From: Okibacterium sp. HSC-33S16
GTDB lineage: Bacteria > Actinomycetota > Actinomycetes > Actinomycetales > Microbacteriaceae
Assembly (NCBI RefSeq): GCF_024171565.1
Contig: NZ_JALJZZ010000001.1
Location: forward strand, 992,001 to 1,056,000
DNA: 64,000 bases
Direction of reading: 5' to 3'
In this document: positions 49,409 through 57,224 of the stretch, one piece after another
How positions within the stretch are numbered: the first letter of the stretch is position 1
Layout of the letters: every line of letters begins with the position of its first letter
The notes under the pieces: generated by a model
Databases searched by the model: none
Told to the model about the DNA's origin: nothing
The model's input: only the letters and a program-made list of their open reading frames with translations
Translations under genes and position numbers: made by a program

Positions 49409-49738
49409 ATGGTAACAACGCTCAGTCCGCAGAAATTCGACGAGGTCGAAGAAGCGCTCAAGGACGTCATGGACCCCGAACTCGGGATCAATGTCGTTGA
49501 CCTTGGGCTCATTTATGACCTCGGCTGGGATGACGAGAACAATGCCCTCGTCATTCACATGACCCTGACGAGCGCCGGCTGCCCGCTCACCGATGTGCTC
49601 GAAGAGCAGACCGCCCAGGCGCTGGATGGCGTCGTCGAAGCGTTCCGGATCAACTGGGTCTGGATGCCGCCGTGGGGTCCCGAGAAGATCACCGACGACG
49701 GTCGCGACATGATGCGCGCGCTCGGCTTCAGTATCTAG
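49409..49738 (+). CDS. sufT: Metal-sulfur cluster assembly factor (SufT/MIP18-like, DUF59)
   Basis: 109 residues with DVMDPELGINVVDLGLIYDL (about 20-39), the DUF59 signature, and the Cys in TSAGCPLTD (about 60-68). Such proteins help deliver clusters to target apoproteins. TAAAGT at 49397-49402 overlaps the sufC stop and stands six bases before this ATG, so it could also have its own leaderless promoter. sufS and sufU, often found in this operon, are missing. Confidence 0.9.
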   Translation: MVTTLSPQKFDEVEEALKDVMDPELGINVVDLGLIYDLGWDDENNALVIHMTLTSAGCPLTDVLEEQTAQALDGVVEAFRINWVWMPPWGPEKITDDGRDMMRALGFSI

Positions 49739-49750
49739 AAGTCCACAACG

Positions 49751-49781
49751 AATGCCTCCTTCTGAATCGAAGGAGGCATTT
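49751..49781 (+). terminator. Intrinsic terminator after the suf operon
   Basis: AATGCCTCCTTC, loop TGAATC, GAAGGAGGCATT, then TGTTGT. A 12-bp perfect stem. Confidence 0.85.
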
Positions 49782-49782
49782 G

Positions 49783-49816
49783 TTGTGATGACCGATGCCT
49801 TCGGTACTGTTCTGAC
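49783..49816 (+). promoter_or_regulatory. Predicted leaderless promoter of the PatB-like gene
   Basis: TTGTGA at 49783-49788, a 16-bp spacer, TACTGT at 49805-49810, six bases, then ATG at 49817. Confidence 0.45.
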
Positions 49817-50980
49817 ATGAACCTCATTTCTGCGGCGCCTCTCGACGTTCTCCGCACCCGCACGAGCGAAAAGTGGACCGAGCATCCGCCCGATGTGCTG
49901 CCGATGTTCGTCGCCGAGATGGACTACCCGCTCGCCGAGCCGATCACCCGGGCGCTCCACGATGCCGTCGACCGCGGCGACACTGGCTACGTCTCATCGT
50001 CGAATCCGGTCTTTGAGGCATTCCGCGGGTTCGCTGCCCGTCGCTGGTCGTGGGATCTCACTGAAGCCACCCTCCTGTCGACCGCCGACGTCTCGATGGG
50101 CATCGTTGAGATACTGCGGGCAATCACCGGGCCGGGGGACCGGGTGGTGATCACCGAACCGGTCTACCCGCCGTTCTTCGACCTCGTGACCGAAGCCGGA
50201 GCATCCGTTCTCGCAGTTCCACTCACAGAGAGCACCACAAACCCCGTCGAACGGCGGCTCGACCTCGCCGCCCTCGAGACCGCCTTTCGCGACGGAGCTC
50301 GCGTGTTTCTGCTCTGCAACCCGCACAACCCGCTGGGCCTCGTGCACCCGCGCGACGACCTCGAGGCCGTGGCAACATTGGCCGCGACATACTCGGTCAC
50401 CGTGATCAGCGACGAGATTCACGCGCCGCTGACCCAGCCGACGGCACGCTTCACGCCGTACCTCAGTGTGTCCGACGAGGCACGGGCCACCGGGTTCGCG
50501 GTGCACTCCGCGAGTAAGGCGTGGAACATTGCCGGATTGAAGTGCGCGGTGATGGTCGCGCAGTCCGAGCAGCCGGCGTCAGTGCTCGTCTCTCTGCCGC
50601 TTGAGGTGTCCTGGCGCACGGGGCAGTTTGGCGTGCTGGCCAGTGTGGCCGCGTATGCACAGGGTGACACCTGGCTCGACGGCGTGCTCGGTTCACTGGC
50701 TGCAAACTTTGACCTCCTCGATCGCCTCCTCGCCGAGCACCTTGCGGGCGTGACCTGGACGCGCCCTGACGCGAGCTACCTGGCGTGGCTCGACTTTCGT
50801 GCGCTGGGCTGGGGCGACGATCCGGCTGGCCTCATTCTCCGTGAGGCGCGTGTGGCGCTCAGCGCCGGTAGTGATTTCGGAGCGCACGGTGTGGGACACG
50901 TCCGTATGAACCTCGCCTGTTCACCCGAGCTGCTGACGGATGCCGTGAGGCGCATCGCGCAGATCCCTCGCCGTTCCTGA
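49817..50980 (+). CDS. PLP-dependent cystathionine beta-lyase (PatB/MalY type)
   Basis: 387 residues, fold-type I aminotransferase family. The N-terminal MFVAEMDYPLAEPI (about 30-43) is typical of the MalY/PatB group. The PLP lysine is in HSASKAWNIAGLKCA (about 232-246). CNPHNPLG (about 171-178) and ISDEIHAPL (about 196-204) carry the Asn and Asp contacts. Expected to cleave C-S bonds of cystathionine or similar cysteine conjugates. A PLP aminotransferase role remains possible. Confidence 0.88.
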   Translation: MNLISAAPLDVLRTRTSEKWTEHPPDVLPMFVAEMDYPLAEPITRALHDAVDRGDTGYVSSSNPVFEAFRGFAARRWSWDLTEATLLSTADVSMGIVEILRAITGPGDRVVITEPVYPPFFDLVTEAGASVLAVPLTESTTNPVERRLDLAALETAFRDGARVFLLCNPHNPLGLVHPRDDLEAVATLAATYSVTVISDEIHAPLTQPTARFTPYLSVSDEARATGFAVHSASKAWNIAGLKCAVMVAQSEQPASVLVSLPLEVSWRTGQFGVLASVAAYAQGDTWLDGVLGSLAANFDLLDRLLAEHLAGVTWTRPDASYLAWLDFRALGWGDDPAGLILREARVALSAGSDFGAHGVGHVRMNLACSPELLTDAVRRIAQIPRRS

Positions 50981-51120
50981 CGGCCGGCTTCCCTCGCAAA
51001 CCGGGAGAAGGCTGTGGCGGGCGCGGTGTGGTATGACGCCGGGGTTCGACGACGTAGACTAGAGGGCTGACCCCCTTCCTCCGCGCTATTCGGCGCGCCT
51101 TGCTTGAAACGGACTTTGCT

Positions 51121-52719
51121 TTGCTCACTGTGCACGATCTCGAAATTCGCGTCGGGGCACGAGTCCTCATGGATGACGTCAACTTTCGAGTGTCGGCCGG
51201 TGACAAGATCGGTCTCGTTGGTCGAAACGGAGCGGGCAAGACCACGCTGACGAAGGTGCTCGCCGGTGAAATGCTGCCGACAAAGGGCAAGGTGGAACGC
51301 TCCGGGGAGCTGGGCTACCTGCCGCAGGACCCGCGCAGTGGCGACCCGGACGAACTGGCTCGCACGCGCATCCTCAACGCGCGCGGCCTCGGCTCCATCG
51401 TGATGGACATGCAGGAAGCCACCATGGGTATGGCCTCCACCGACGACGCAGTGAGCGCCGCAGCCATGAAGAAGTACGGCAACCTCGAGGAGCGGTTCCA
51501 GATGCTCGGCGGGTATTCCGCTGAAGCGGAAGCCGCATCGATCGCCAGCAACCTCAACCTTCCTGACCGGATTCTTGACCAGCCGCTGCGCACCCTGTCT
51601 GGTGGACAGCGTCGACGCATCGAGCTGGCCCGTATTCTGTTCTCCGATGCTCGCACCATGATCCTCGATGAGCCCACGAACCACCTCGACGCCGATTCCG
51701 TGGTGTGGCTGCGCGAGTTCCTTAAGAGCTACTCCGGCGGCTTCATCGTCATCACCCACGATGTCGAGCTGGTCGGCGAGACCGTGAACAAGGTGTTTTA
51801 CCTCGACGGCAACCGCCAGGTCATCGACGTGTACAACATGAACTGGAAGAACTACCAGCGCCAGCGCGCGTCCGACGAGGAACGTCGCAAGAAGGAGCGC
51901 GCCAACGTCGAGAAGAAGGCGTCGACTCTGCAGCTCCAGGCAGCCCGGTTCGGTGCCAAGGCGTCCAAGGCGGCTGCGGCGCACCAGATGGTCGCTCGCG
52001 CCGAGAAGATGCTCTCCGGCCTCGACGAGGTGCGGTCGGTGGAACGGGTGGCGAAGCTGCGCTTCCCAGATCCGGCCCCCTGCGGTCGCACTCCGCTGAT
52101 GGCGTCAAACCTGTCGCGCAGCTACGGCTCACTCGAGATTTTCACGGCCGTTGACCTCGCCATCGACCGCGGTTCCAAGGTCGTGGTTCTCGGGCTCAAC
52201 GGTGCCGGAAAGACGACGCTTCTACGTATCCTCGCCGGCGTCGACCAGCCGGACACCGGCCAGGTCGAACCCGGTCATGGCTTGCGAATCGGCTACTTCG
52301 CCCAGGAGCACGACACCCTCGACGTCAAGCGCAGCGTGCTCGAAAACATGGTCTCAAGTTCACCGAACATCACCGAGACCGAGGCTCGCAAGGTCCTCGG
52401 ATCGTTCCTGTTCACGGGTGACGACTCGCACAAGCCTGCCGGGGTGCTCTCCGGTGGTGAGAAGACGCGACTGGCGCTGGCCATGATCGTTGTTTCCGGT
52501 GCGAACGTTCTTCTCCTCGACGAGCCGACCAACAACCTCGACCCGGCCAGCCGCGAAGAGATCCTCGACGCTCTCGCACACTTCACCGGTGCCGTCGTCC
52601 TGGTCAGCCACGACGAGGGCGCTGTGCAGGCGCTGAACCCCGAGCGCGTGCTGATCCTCCCCGACGGTGTCGAAGACCACTGGAACAAGGACTACCTCGA
52701 GCTCATCGAGCTCGCCTAG
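51121..52719 (+). CDS. ABC-F family ATPase
   Basis: 532 residues, two ATPase domains and no membrane segments. Walker A in GLVGRNGAGKTTL (about 31-43) and VLGLNGAGKTTLL (about 356-368). Signatures are TLSGGQRRRIELAR and VLSGGEKTRLALA; Walker B motifs are MILDEPTNHLD and LLLDEPTNNLD. The linker (about 240-320) is Lys/Arg/Glu-rich, as in ribosome-acting ABC-F proteins. The TTG at 51121 is chosen because MLTVHDLEIRVGAR is the usual beginning; an upstream in-frame TTG adds seven residues. TAGACT at 51055-51060 may be the -10 box, leaving a leader of about 55 nt. Confidence 0.9.
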   Translation: MLTVHDLEIRVGARVLMDDVNFRVSAGDKIGLVGRNGAGKTTLTKVLAGEMLPTKGKVERSGELGYLPQDPRSGDPDELARTRILNARGLGSIVMDMQEATMGMASTDDAVSAAAMKKYGNLEERFQMLGGYSAEAEAASIASNLNLPDRILDQPLRTLSGGQRRRIELARILFSDARTMILDEPTNHLDADSVVWLREFLKSYSGGFIVITHDVELVGETVNKVFYLDGNRQVIDVYNMNWKNYQRQRASDEERRKKERANVEKKASTLQLQAARFGAKASKAAAAHQMVARAEKMLSGLDEVRSVERVAKLRFPDPAPCGRTPLMASNLSRSYGSLEIFTAVDLAIDRGSKVVVLGLNGAGKTTLLRILAGVDQPDTGQVEPGHGLRIGYFAQEHDTLDVKRSVLENMVSSSPNITETEARKVLGSFLFTGDDSHKPAGVLSGGEKTRLALAMIVVSGANVLLLDEPTNNLDPASREEILDALAHFTGAVVLVSHDEGAVQALNPERVLILPDGVEDHWNKDYLELIELA

Positions 52720-52778
52720 GGTCGACCGGGTCTCTGCACCCGCTCGTTGGGTCGTGCTCCCCGCTACTTGCGTGGTGC

Positions 52779-53636
52779 CTAACGCACCGTTTCGGAACGG
52801 GCGCCGTCGAGAAGTTCGTCTTCCACGTTCGCGTCCGAACGCTTCGCGGCGCGTTTGCGTTCCCGTTCAGCGGCGCGCCGTTGTTCGTCCGGATCATCGG
52901 CGTTGAGGTGCCGGTATTCCTCGCGGATGGCGTACGCCAGGAAAGCGAAGCCGAGAATTCCGAAGATGAACCATTGGAAGGCATACGACAGGTGCATGCC
53001 CTCGTCGAGAACCGGTTTCAACGCCGGCAGTGGGGGCTCGTCGGTGGGCCGCGGAGTTTCCGATTCGAGGAGTCCATACGCCCCGGTGTAGAGAGGGACG
53101 TCGAGCCGCTCTTGCAAATCGTCCAGGTTCACCGTTGCGATTTGGCCCTCTGCCGCGCTGCGACCCGGCAATGAGGGTTCCCCGGCTTTGAGCCGCGCGA
53201 CGACGGTCACCTCGCCGGAGGGTGCCGAAGGGATGACGTCCGGAAGGTCGTGCTCATTGCCAGTAGGCAGCCAGCCACGGTCAACAATGAAAACCGTGCC
53301 ATCGCCAAGCTGCAGGGGAACAAGTAACTCAAAGCCGGGCTGACCACTGCGGGGTCGGTTTCGGACGAGAAGTTGTTCCTCCTCCAGGTATGTCCCCGTC
53401 ACAGTGACGGGCACCCACTTGTGAACGTCATCGAAGGCCTCCCGCGTCGGAACAACCTCGCCTAACGGAACCGGAGCGCGATCATAGTTGCTTTCAACGA
53501 GCGCGATTTCGGCGGCCTTCTCGTCTTTGCGTGACAACTGCCAGTTCGCCAGCAGCACACAGACGATGGCAAAGACCGTCGCGACAGCCAGATACCCGAA
53601 CCATCGACGGCTCATGACGAATCGCCAATTCTTCAC
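52779..53636 (-). CDS. SURF1 family cytochrome oxidase assembly protein
   Basis: 285 residues. An N-terminal transmembrane helix (about 10-30) is followed by WQLSRKDEKAA. The extracytoplasmic domain has VTGTYLEEEQLLVRNRP and VDRGWLPTG. A second membrane helix is in SYAFQWFIFGILGFAFLAYA (about 227-246), then a basic charged tail. SURF1 helps insert haem a into subunit I of cytochrome c oxidase, fitting with ctaA and ctaB nearby. The GTG at 53636 has GGAGG upstream; it overlaps the preceding gene's stop. Confidence 0.9.
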   Translation of the reverse strand: MKNWRFVMSRRWFGYLAVATVFAIVCVLLANWQLSRKDEKAAEIALVESNYDRAPVPLGEVVPTREAFDDVHKWVPVTVTGTYLEEEQLLVRNRPRSGQPGFELLVPLQLGDGTVFIVDRGWLPTGNEHDLPDVIPSAPSGEVTVVARLKAGEPSLPGRSAAEGQIATVNLDDLQERLDVPLYTGAYGLLESETPRPTDEPPLPALKPVLDEGMHLSYAFQWFIFGILGFAFLAYAIREEYRHLNADDPDEQRRAAERERKRAAKRSDANVEDELLDGARSETVR

Positions 53637-53857
53637 TGCCCGTCCTCCGGGCTCAGTTGCACGACGTGCACCGGAAAATCTCGTGATGACAGAAAGTTTT
53701 CGAGATAGTCCCGGTGATCGGGGCACGCGAGCCACACTTTCACGCGATCCGTCGAGTGAATCTTCGGGTTCCGCCATTCGATGCGCCAGCTAGCGGTGTG
53801 CGCGCACCCCGCTCGGGAGCAGGCCAGTCGTTCTGGCTCTGAGAACAGACCGATCAT
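53633..53857 (-). CDS. Small Cys/His-rich conserved protein
   Basis: 74 residues. A Cys/His pattern C-S-R-A-G-C-x-H near residues 13-19 and C-P-D-H near 50-53 suggests a zinc-binding fold, with a W-R-I-E-W core between. Conserved in actinobacteria beside SURF1 as far as I recall, but without a known role. Overlaps the SURF1 start by four bases and the upstream gene's stop by four bases, so the three genes form one unit. Confidence 0.75.
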   Translation of the reverse strand: MIGLFSEPERLACSRAGCAHTASWRIEWRNPKIHSTDRVKVWLACPDHRDYLENFLSSRDFPVHVVQLSPEDGQ

Positions 53858-54216
53858 GCGCTCCGCTTGTCTTCATCGGAGTTCGACCAGGTGCCAGGCT
53901 CTCCATCGCCCGATGGCGTCGGCTCCGCCGGTGCGGGCCGTGATTCAGGGTCACGCAGCGGAACGAGAGCGCCCGGACGCAGGACCTCGGGGCCCTTCGC
54001 GGTTGTACCGACATTAGCCAGCACCACGGCGATGTACGGCAGGATAATCGCTCCCGCAACGCACAACGCGAGCCACCAACCGTGCACGAAAAGCATGAGG
54101 ACGAGACAAACAACACGAATGCTCATGGCAATCGAGTACTTGATCATCCGACTCCGTCGCTCCTCTTCGGGCGACGGTGGGAGAGACGTGATGGATGGCT
54201 GTTTCATCACCCTCAA
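53854..54216 (-). CDS. DUF3099-type membrane protein
   Basis: 120 residues. Two adjacent hydrophobic segments at about 30-48 and 50-68, with ITSLPPSPEEERRSRMIKYS before them and a long acidic/Pro-rich tail. This matches DUF3099 proteins. Function unknown; it shares the operon with SURF1. The TTG at 54216 has AAGGAG seven bases upstream, while the ATG at 54207 would be too far from it. Confidence 0.8.
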   Translation of the reverse strand: MRVMKQPSITSLPPSPEEERRSRMIKYSIAMSIRVVCLVLMLFVHGWWLALCVAGAIILPYIAVVLANVGTTAKGPEVLRPGALVPLRDPESRPAPAEPTPSGDGEPGTWSNSDEDKRSA

Positions 54217-54308
54217 GACTACGCTCCTTTGTCAGCCCATAAGCTGGTTCACAGCGGGAGCGCACCTTGGCTCACGTCTTCACACTGCCCCAACCGGAAG
54301 GTTCATTC

Positions 54309-55031
54309 TTGGTCCAGACATCTGCCACTCCTCGCACGGTCCTGATTACCGGTGGAAACCGCGGAATCGGCTTCGCCATCGCCGAGGAATTCGTGGCACA
54401 AGGACACCGAGTGGCGGTCACCGCCCGTTCCGGTGAGGGCCCCGTCGGCAGCCTCACGGTTCGTGCGGACGTCACAGACGCGGCATCCATTGATGCCGCA
54501 TTTTCCGAGATCGAGCGTGAGCTCGGGCCGGTGGAAGTCGTCGTCGCCAACGCCGGCATCACCAAAGACACGCTGCTCATGCGGATGAGCGAGGACGACT
54601 TCGACAGCGTTGTGAACACGAACCTCGGCGGCGCATTCCGCGTGGTCAAGCGGGCGTCAAAGGGCATGCTCAAGGCTCGGTTCGGTCGTGTCGTGCTGAT
54701 TTCAAGCGTTGTTGGGCTCTATGGCGGTCCCGGTCAGGTCAACTACTCAGCGTCGAAAGCCGGTCTCGTGGGGATGGCTCGTTCGATCACCCGGGAGCTG
54801 GGCGCTCGAGGAATTACCGCGAACGTCGTGGCCCCCGGATTCATCGAAACCGATATGACGGCTGAGCTGCCAGACGCCACCCAGGCCGAGTACAAGAAGA
54901 GTATTCCTGCTGGCCGCTTCGCCACGCCGTCCGAGGTCGCCAAGGCCGTTGCCTGGCTCGCCGGGGACGATGCCGGCTACATCTCCGGGGCTGTGATCCC
55001 CGTCGACGGCGGCTTAGGTATGGGCCACTAG
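54309..55031 (+). CDS. fabG: 3-oxoacyl-[ACP] reductase
   Basis: 240 residues, classical short-chain dehydrogenase. TGGNRGIGFAIA (about 13-24), NAGI (about 79-82), the catalytic Ser in VVLISSVVG (about 131), the Y-S-A-S-K active-site pair (about 144-148) and the APGFIETDM loop. Reduces beta-ketoacyl-ACP in fatty acid synthesis. The TTG at 54309 has GGAAGG eight bases before it. No inhA follows, unlike in mycobacteria. Confidence 0.93.
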   Translation: MVQTSATPRTVLITGGNRGIGFAIAEEFVAQGHRVAVTARSGEGPVGSLTVRADVTDAASIDAAFSEIERELGPVEVVVANAGITKDTLLMRMSEDDFDSVVNTNLGGAFRVVKRASKGMLKARFGRVVLISSVVGLYGGPGQVNYSASKAGLVGMARSITRELGARGITANVVAPGFIETDMTAELPDATQAEYKKSIPAGRFATPSEVAKAVAWLAGDDAGYISGAVIPVDGGLGMGH

Positions 55032-55040
55032 ACCCCTTCC

Positions 55041-55076
55041 GCCATGGCGCCCAGCGGCAGGCTTGGGCGCCATGGC
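55041..55076 (+). terminator. Perfect inverted repeat after fabG
   Basis: GCCATGGCGCCCA and TGGGCGCCATGGC form a 13-bp perfect stem around a 10-base loop. It starts nine bases after the fabG stop. There is no T tract, so it may terminate weakly, protect the 3' end, or bind a protein. Confidence 0.55.
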
Positions 55077-55313
55077 ACCAGGACGAATGCTGCCTCAATC
55101 CTGACGGCACAGGGAGCCGTTGCGGACTGTGGACGGCGCGCTGGCCGTGATGCTTGAGATCGACTGAACACTGCCCAAGGTCCGCGACGATCATGTGAGG
55201 TCGCGTTCGCCACGGGGCACCAGATCTGCGTGGTCACGCAGGATACTCCGTCGGTTTCGATGGCGCGGAGGCCGCATACGCCGGGCGAAAAAATTCTGAA
55301 CCGCTCATAAGTT
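55077..55313. other. Intergenic region between fabG and the pentapeptide-repeat gene
   Basis: About 240 bp with no credible gene. Contains the inverted repeat CTGCGTG-GT-CACGCAG at 55226-55241 and an A6 run at 55289-55294 that, read on the minus strand, may help end the pentapeptide-repeat transcript. Confidence 0.4.
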
Positions 55314-56171
55314 TTACCAGTGGGTGGGCCTTTCCACGTCGGAGGGGAGAATGGTCGCGTGGTCGCCTCGTGCGGCGTTGAGCTGTGGCTGAGTCACGTA
55401 CAGCGCTCGAGACAGGTCAGCACCGTTCAGCCGCGTGTCTCTGAAGTCGACACCGAGAAGGTCCACCCCCGACAGGTCGCAGCCTCGCAAGTCTGCCCCG
55501 ATGAGGTAGGCACCTCTGAGATCTGCACCACACAGGCGGCGGGAGCTGAGATCCTTGCCCATCAGATCTGCGCCCGGCCTCAGCGAGGAATCTAGGTGGT
55601 CGTGGCCCAACGGAAGATAGGACGCTCGCACTTCTTCGCTGACGCTGATAAGCGTTGACCGGACTTGAGAGTGAAGACCCTGAACATCTAACGCAAGCAG
55701 AATCGACACCTCGTCTGCGAGGGCTCGCTCGATCGCGATCCTGAGCGTTACTGCCCGATGTGAGATGTCGGGATCGAAGGTCCTCTTTTGTGCCTCGGCG
55801 AGATACCAAAGCATCTCGTGGAGTTGCCTTGCAGCCCCGAACGCGGAGAACATCTCGCCTTTGGTCTCGGGCTGGTCGATCCAGCTCTTGCCGGCGAAGA
55901 GTCCTTGGGAGACGTGCTGGCCCGCTCCGAAGCAGTCAAAGACGGTGCAGCCTCGGAATCCTCGTGGCCGCAGACTTTCGTGGATTGTGCACGCGAAGTT
56001 CTCTGCCAGATTCTGGCAGGGAGAACCGGCGGGTTTGTTGATGGGAAAGTCCGCGGACCGGGTGAATCCAAATGCCGTACAGCACAAGGCAAAGCAGTTG
56101 CCGCAGTCGGCACGAAGGGACGGGCGATCGAGCGCAGGTGAAGAAAGCTCGAGCGAGTTCGATGGTGACAT
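55314..56171 (-). CDS. Cys-rich pentapeptide-repeat protein
   Basis: 285 residues. The N-terminal part carries many cysteines: DCGNCFALCC (about 22-31), CQNLAENFACTIH (about 51-63) and GCTVFDCFGAGQ (about 73-84), likely a metal site. The middle (about 100-200) is helical. The C-terminal third (about 200-265) holds A-D-L-x-G repeats such as GADLRGAYLIGADLRGCDLSG, a right-handed beta-helix. Family known in actinobacteria but without function; not obviously a gyrase mimic. Its codons are less GC-biased than the neighbours, suggesting recent transfer. No strong Shine-Dalgarno; ATG at 56171 chosen by protein start. Confidence 0.82.
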   Translation of the reverse strand: MSPSNSLELSSPALDRPSLRADCGNCFALCCTAFGFTRSADFPINKPAGSPCQNLAENFACTIHESLRPRGFRGCTVFDCFGAGQHVSQGLFAGKSWIDQPETKGEMFSAFGAARQLHEMLWYLAEAQKRTFDPDISHRAVTLRIAIERALADEVSILLALDVQGLHSQVRSTLISVSEEVRASYLPLGHDHLDSSLRPGADLMGKDLSSRRLCGADLRGAYLIGADLRGCDLSGVDLLGVDFRDTRLNGADLSRALYVTQPQLNAARGDHATILPSDVERPTHW

Positions 56172-56552
56172 GTACAAGTGATCTTCCAATGGTGAGTTCT
56201 GTAGGTGGTCAGCGTGCGGGGAAACTCCACGTGGAGTTCCCCCTCGCGGACACACGAAATCACGGCTCCTCTGTTAAGGAGCGAGCGGGAATCGCTAGAG
56301 AGACTCTGGGTCACAGAGAAAAATGAAATATCACTGACTTCAGACTAGCTGAATTGGCGCCGCGGCAGAATGGTGCGGGCGGCAATCAAGAAATGGCTCG
56401 AGCCTCCTCGACAAAGGTGACGGGCTGCTACTGGCTTAAGCCAGCCGATTCACGGACGCGACATCGATCGAGTACGAAACACGCCATTGAGGGTCGAGGC
56501 CCCCACTGGCGGGTAGGAGCGCTGTCTCCTCAACGCGAGGTGACCGCAGAGC
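56172..56552. other. Geneless stretch upstream of the pentapeptide-repeat gene
   Basis: About 380 bp, more AT-rich than its surroundings. Holds three palindromic elements: GGGGAAACTCCAC/GTGGAGTTCCCC at 56218-56242, centred on CACGTG; GCTCCT/AGGAGC at 56265-56282; and the perfect 14-mer CTGGCTTAAGCCAG at 56431-56444. The first lies about 47 bp before the pentapeptide gene start and could be its operator. Confidence 0.45.
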
Positions 56553-57224
56553 TCAGCCGCGCAGGCCGATCAGGGGAAGCACGTCGCTCAAGTCGATCCG
56601 CCCAGCCGTCACATCGGCCCGTTCGCGGACCGCTGGCTTCGCGTTGAACGCGACACTCAAACCGGCCACGCCCATCATGAGCAGGTCGTTCGCCCCGTCG
56701 CCGACCGCGATCGTCTGCCTGAGTGGCACCTCGTTTTCGGCGGCCCACTGGGTGAGCGCGTCGGCTTTGGCCTGCGCATCAACGATCGGGCCAAGAACCC
56801 GGCCGGTCAACCGACCGTCGACAACCTCGAGACGGTTCGCACGCAAGTGATCCAGTCCGAGCGCAGCGCCCAGCGGATCAAGGAGTTCGTGAAACCCACC
56901 CGAAACCACTCCGACTCGAGAACCTCGGTCGTGAAGCCCTGCGATCAGCTCCTGGACACCGGGCGTGACGGTGATGCGCGAGCGGACGACGTCAAAAACC
57001 AACCCCTCCAGGCCCGCGAGCGTTGCGACGCGCTCGCGCAGGCTCGCCGCGAAATCCAGTTCGCCGCGCATTGCCCGTTCCGTCACCGCAGCCACGTGGT
57101 CGAGCGAACCGGCTTCTTCGGCCAGCAGTTCGATCGCTTCGTTCTGGATGAGGGTGGAATCGGCGTCGAGCACGACAAGGAAACGTGCCGGCTGGGAAGC
57201 ATCCGGCGTCGAAAAAACACTCAT
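56553..57224 (-). CDS. serB: Phosphoserine phosphatase, HAD family
   Basis: 223 residues. HAD motif I in [11 protein letters not shown] (about 19-29), motif II Ser in [12 protein letters not shown] (about 103-114), Lys in DAQAKADAL, and motif III in [12 protein letters not shown] (about 172-183). Dephosphorylates phosphoserine in serine synthesis. No N-terminal ACT domain. Its ATG overlaps the glgC stop (ATGA), so it is cotranscribed with glgC. Confidence 0.92.
   Translation of the reverse strand: MSVFSTPDASQPARFLVVLDADSTLIQNEAIELLAEEAGSLDHVAAVTERAMRGELDFAASLRERVATLAGLEGLVFDVVRSRITVTPGVQELIAGLHDRGSRVGVVSGGFHELLDPLGAALGLDHLRANRLEVVDGRLTGRVLGPIVDAQAKADALTQWAAENEVPLRQTIAVGDGANDLLMMGVAGLSVAFNAKPAVRERADVTAGRIDLSDVLPLIGLRG

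Noticed and set aside
51121-52719. ABC-F gene as an antibiotic resistance determinant
   Set aside because: ABC-F proteins of this length are ordinary in actinobacteria, and nothing in the surrounding genes points to antibiotic synthesis or resistance.
55028-55237. Minus-strand 69-codon frame after fabG
   Set aside because: No ribosome site or recognisable pattern, and it covers a perfect inverted repeat; more likely non-coding.
55314-56171. Pentapeptide-repeat protein as a Qnr/MfpA-like gyrase protector
   Set aside because: Only the last third contains A-D-L-x-G repeats, and the Cys-rich N-terminus is unlike MfpA or Qnr, which are repeats throughout.
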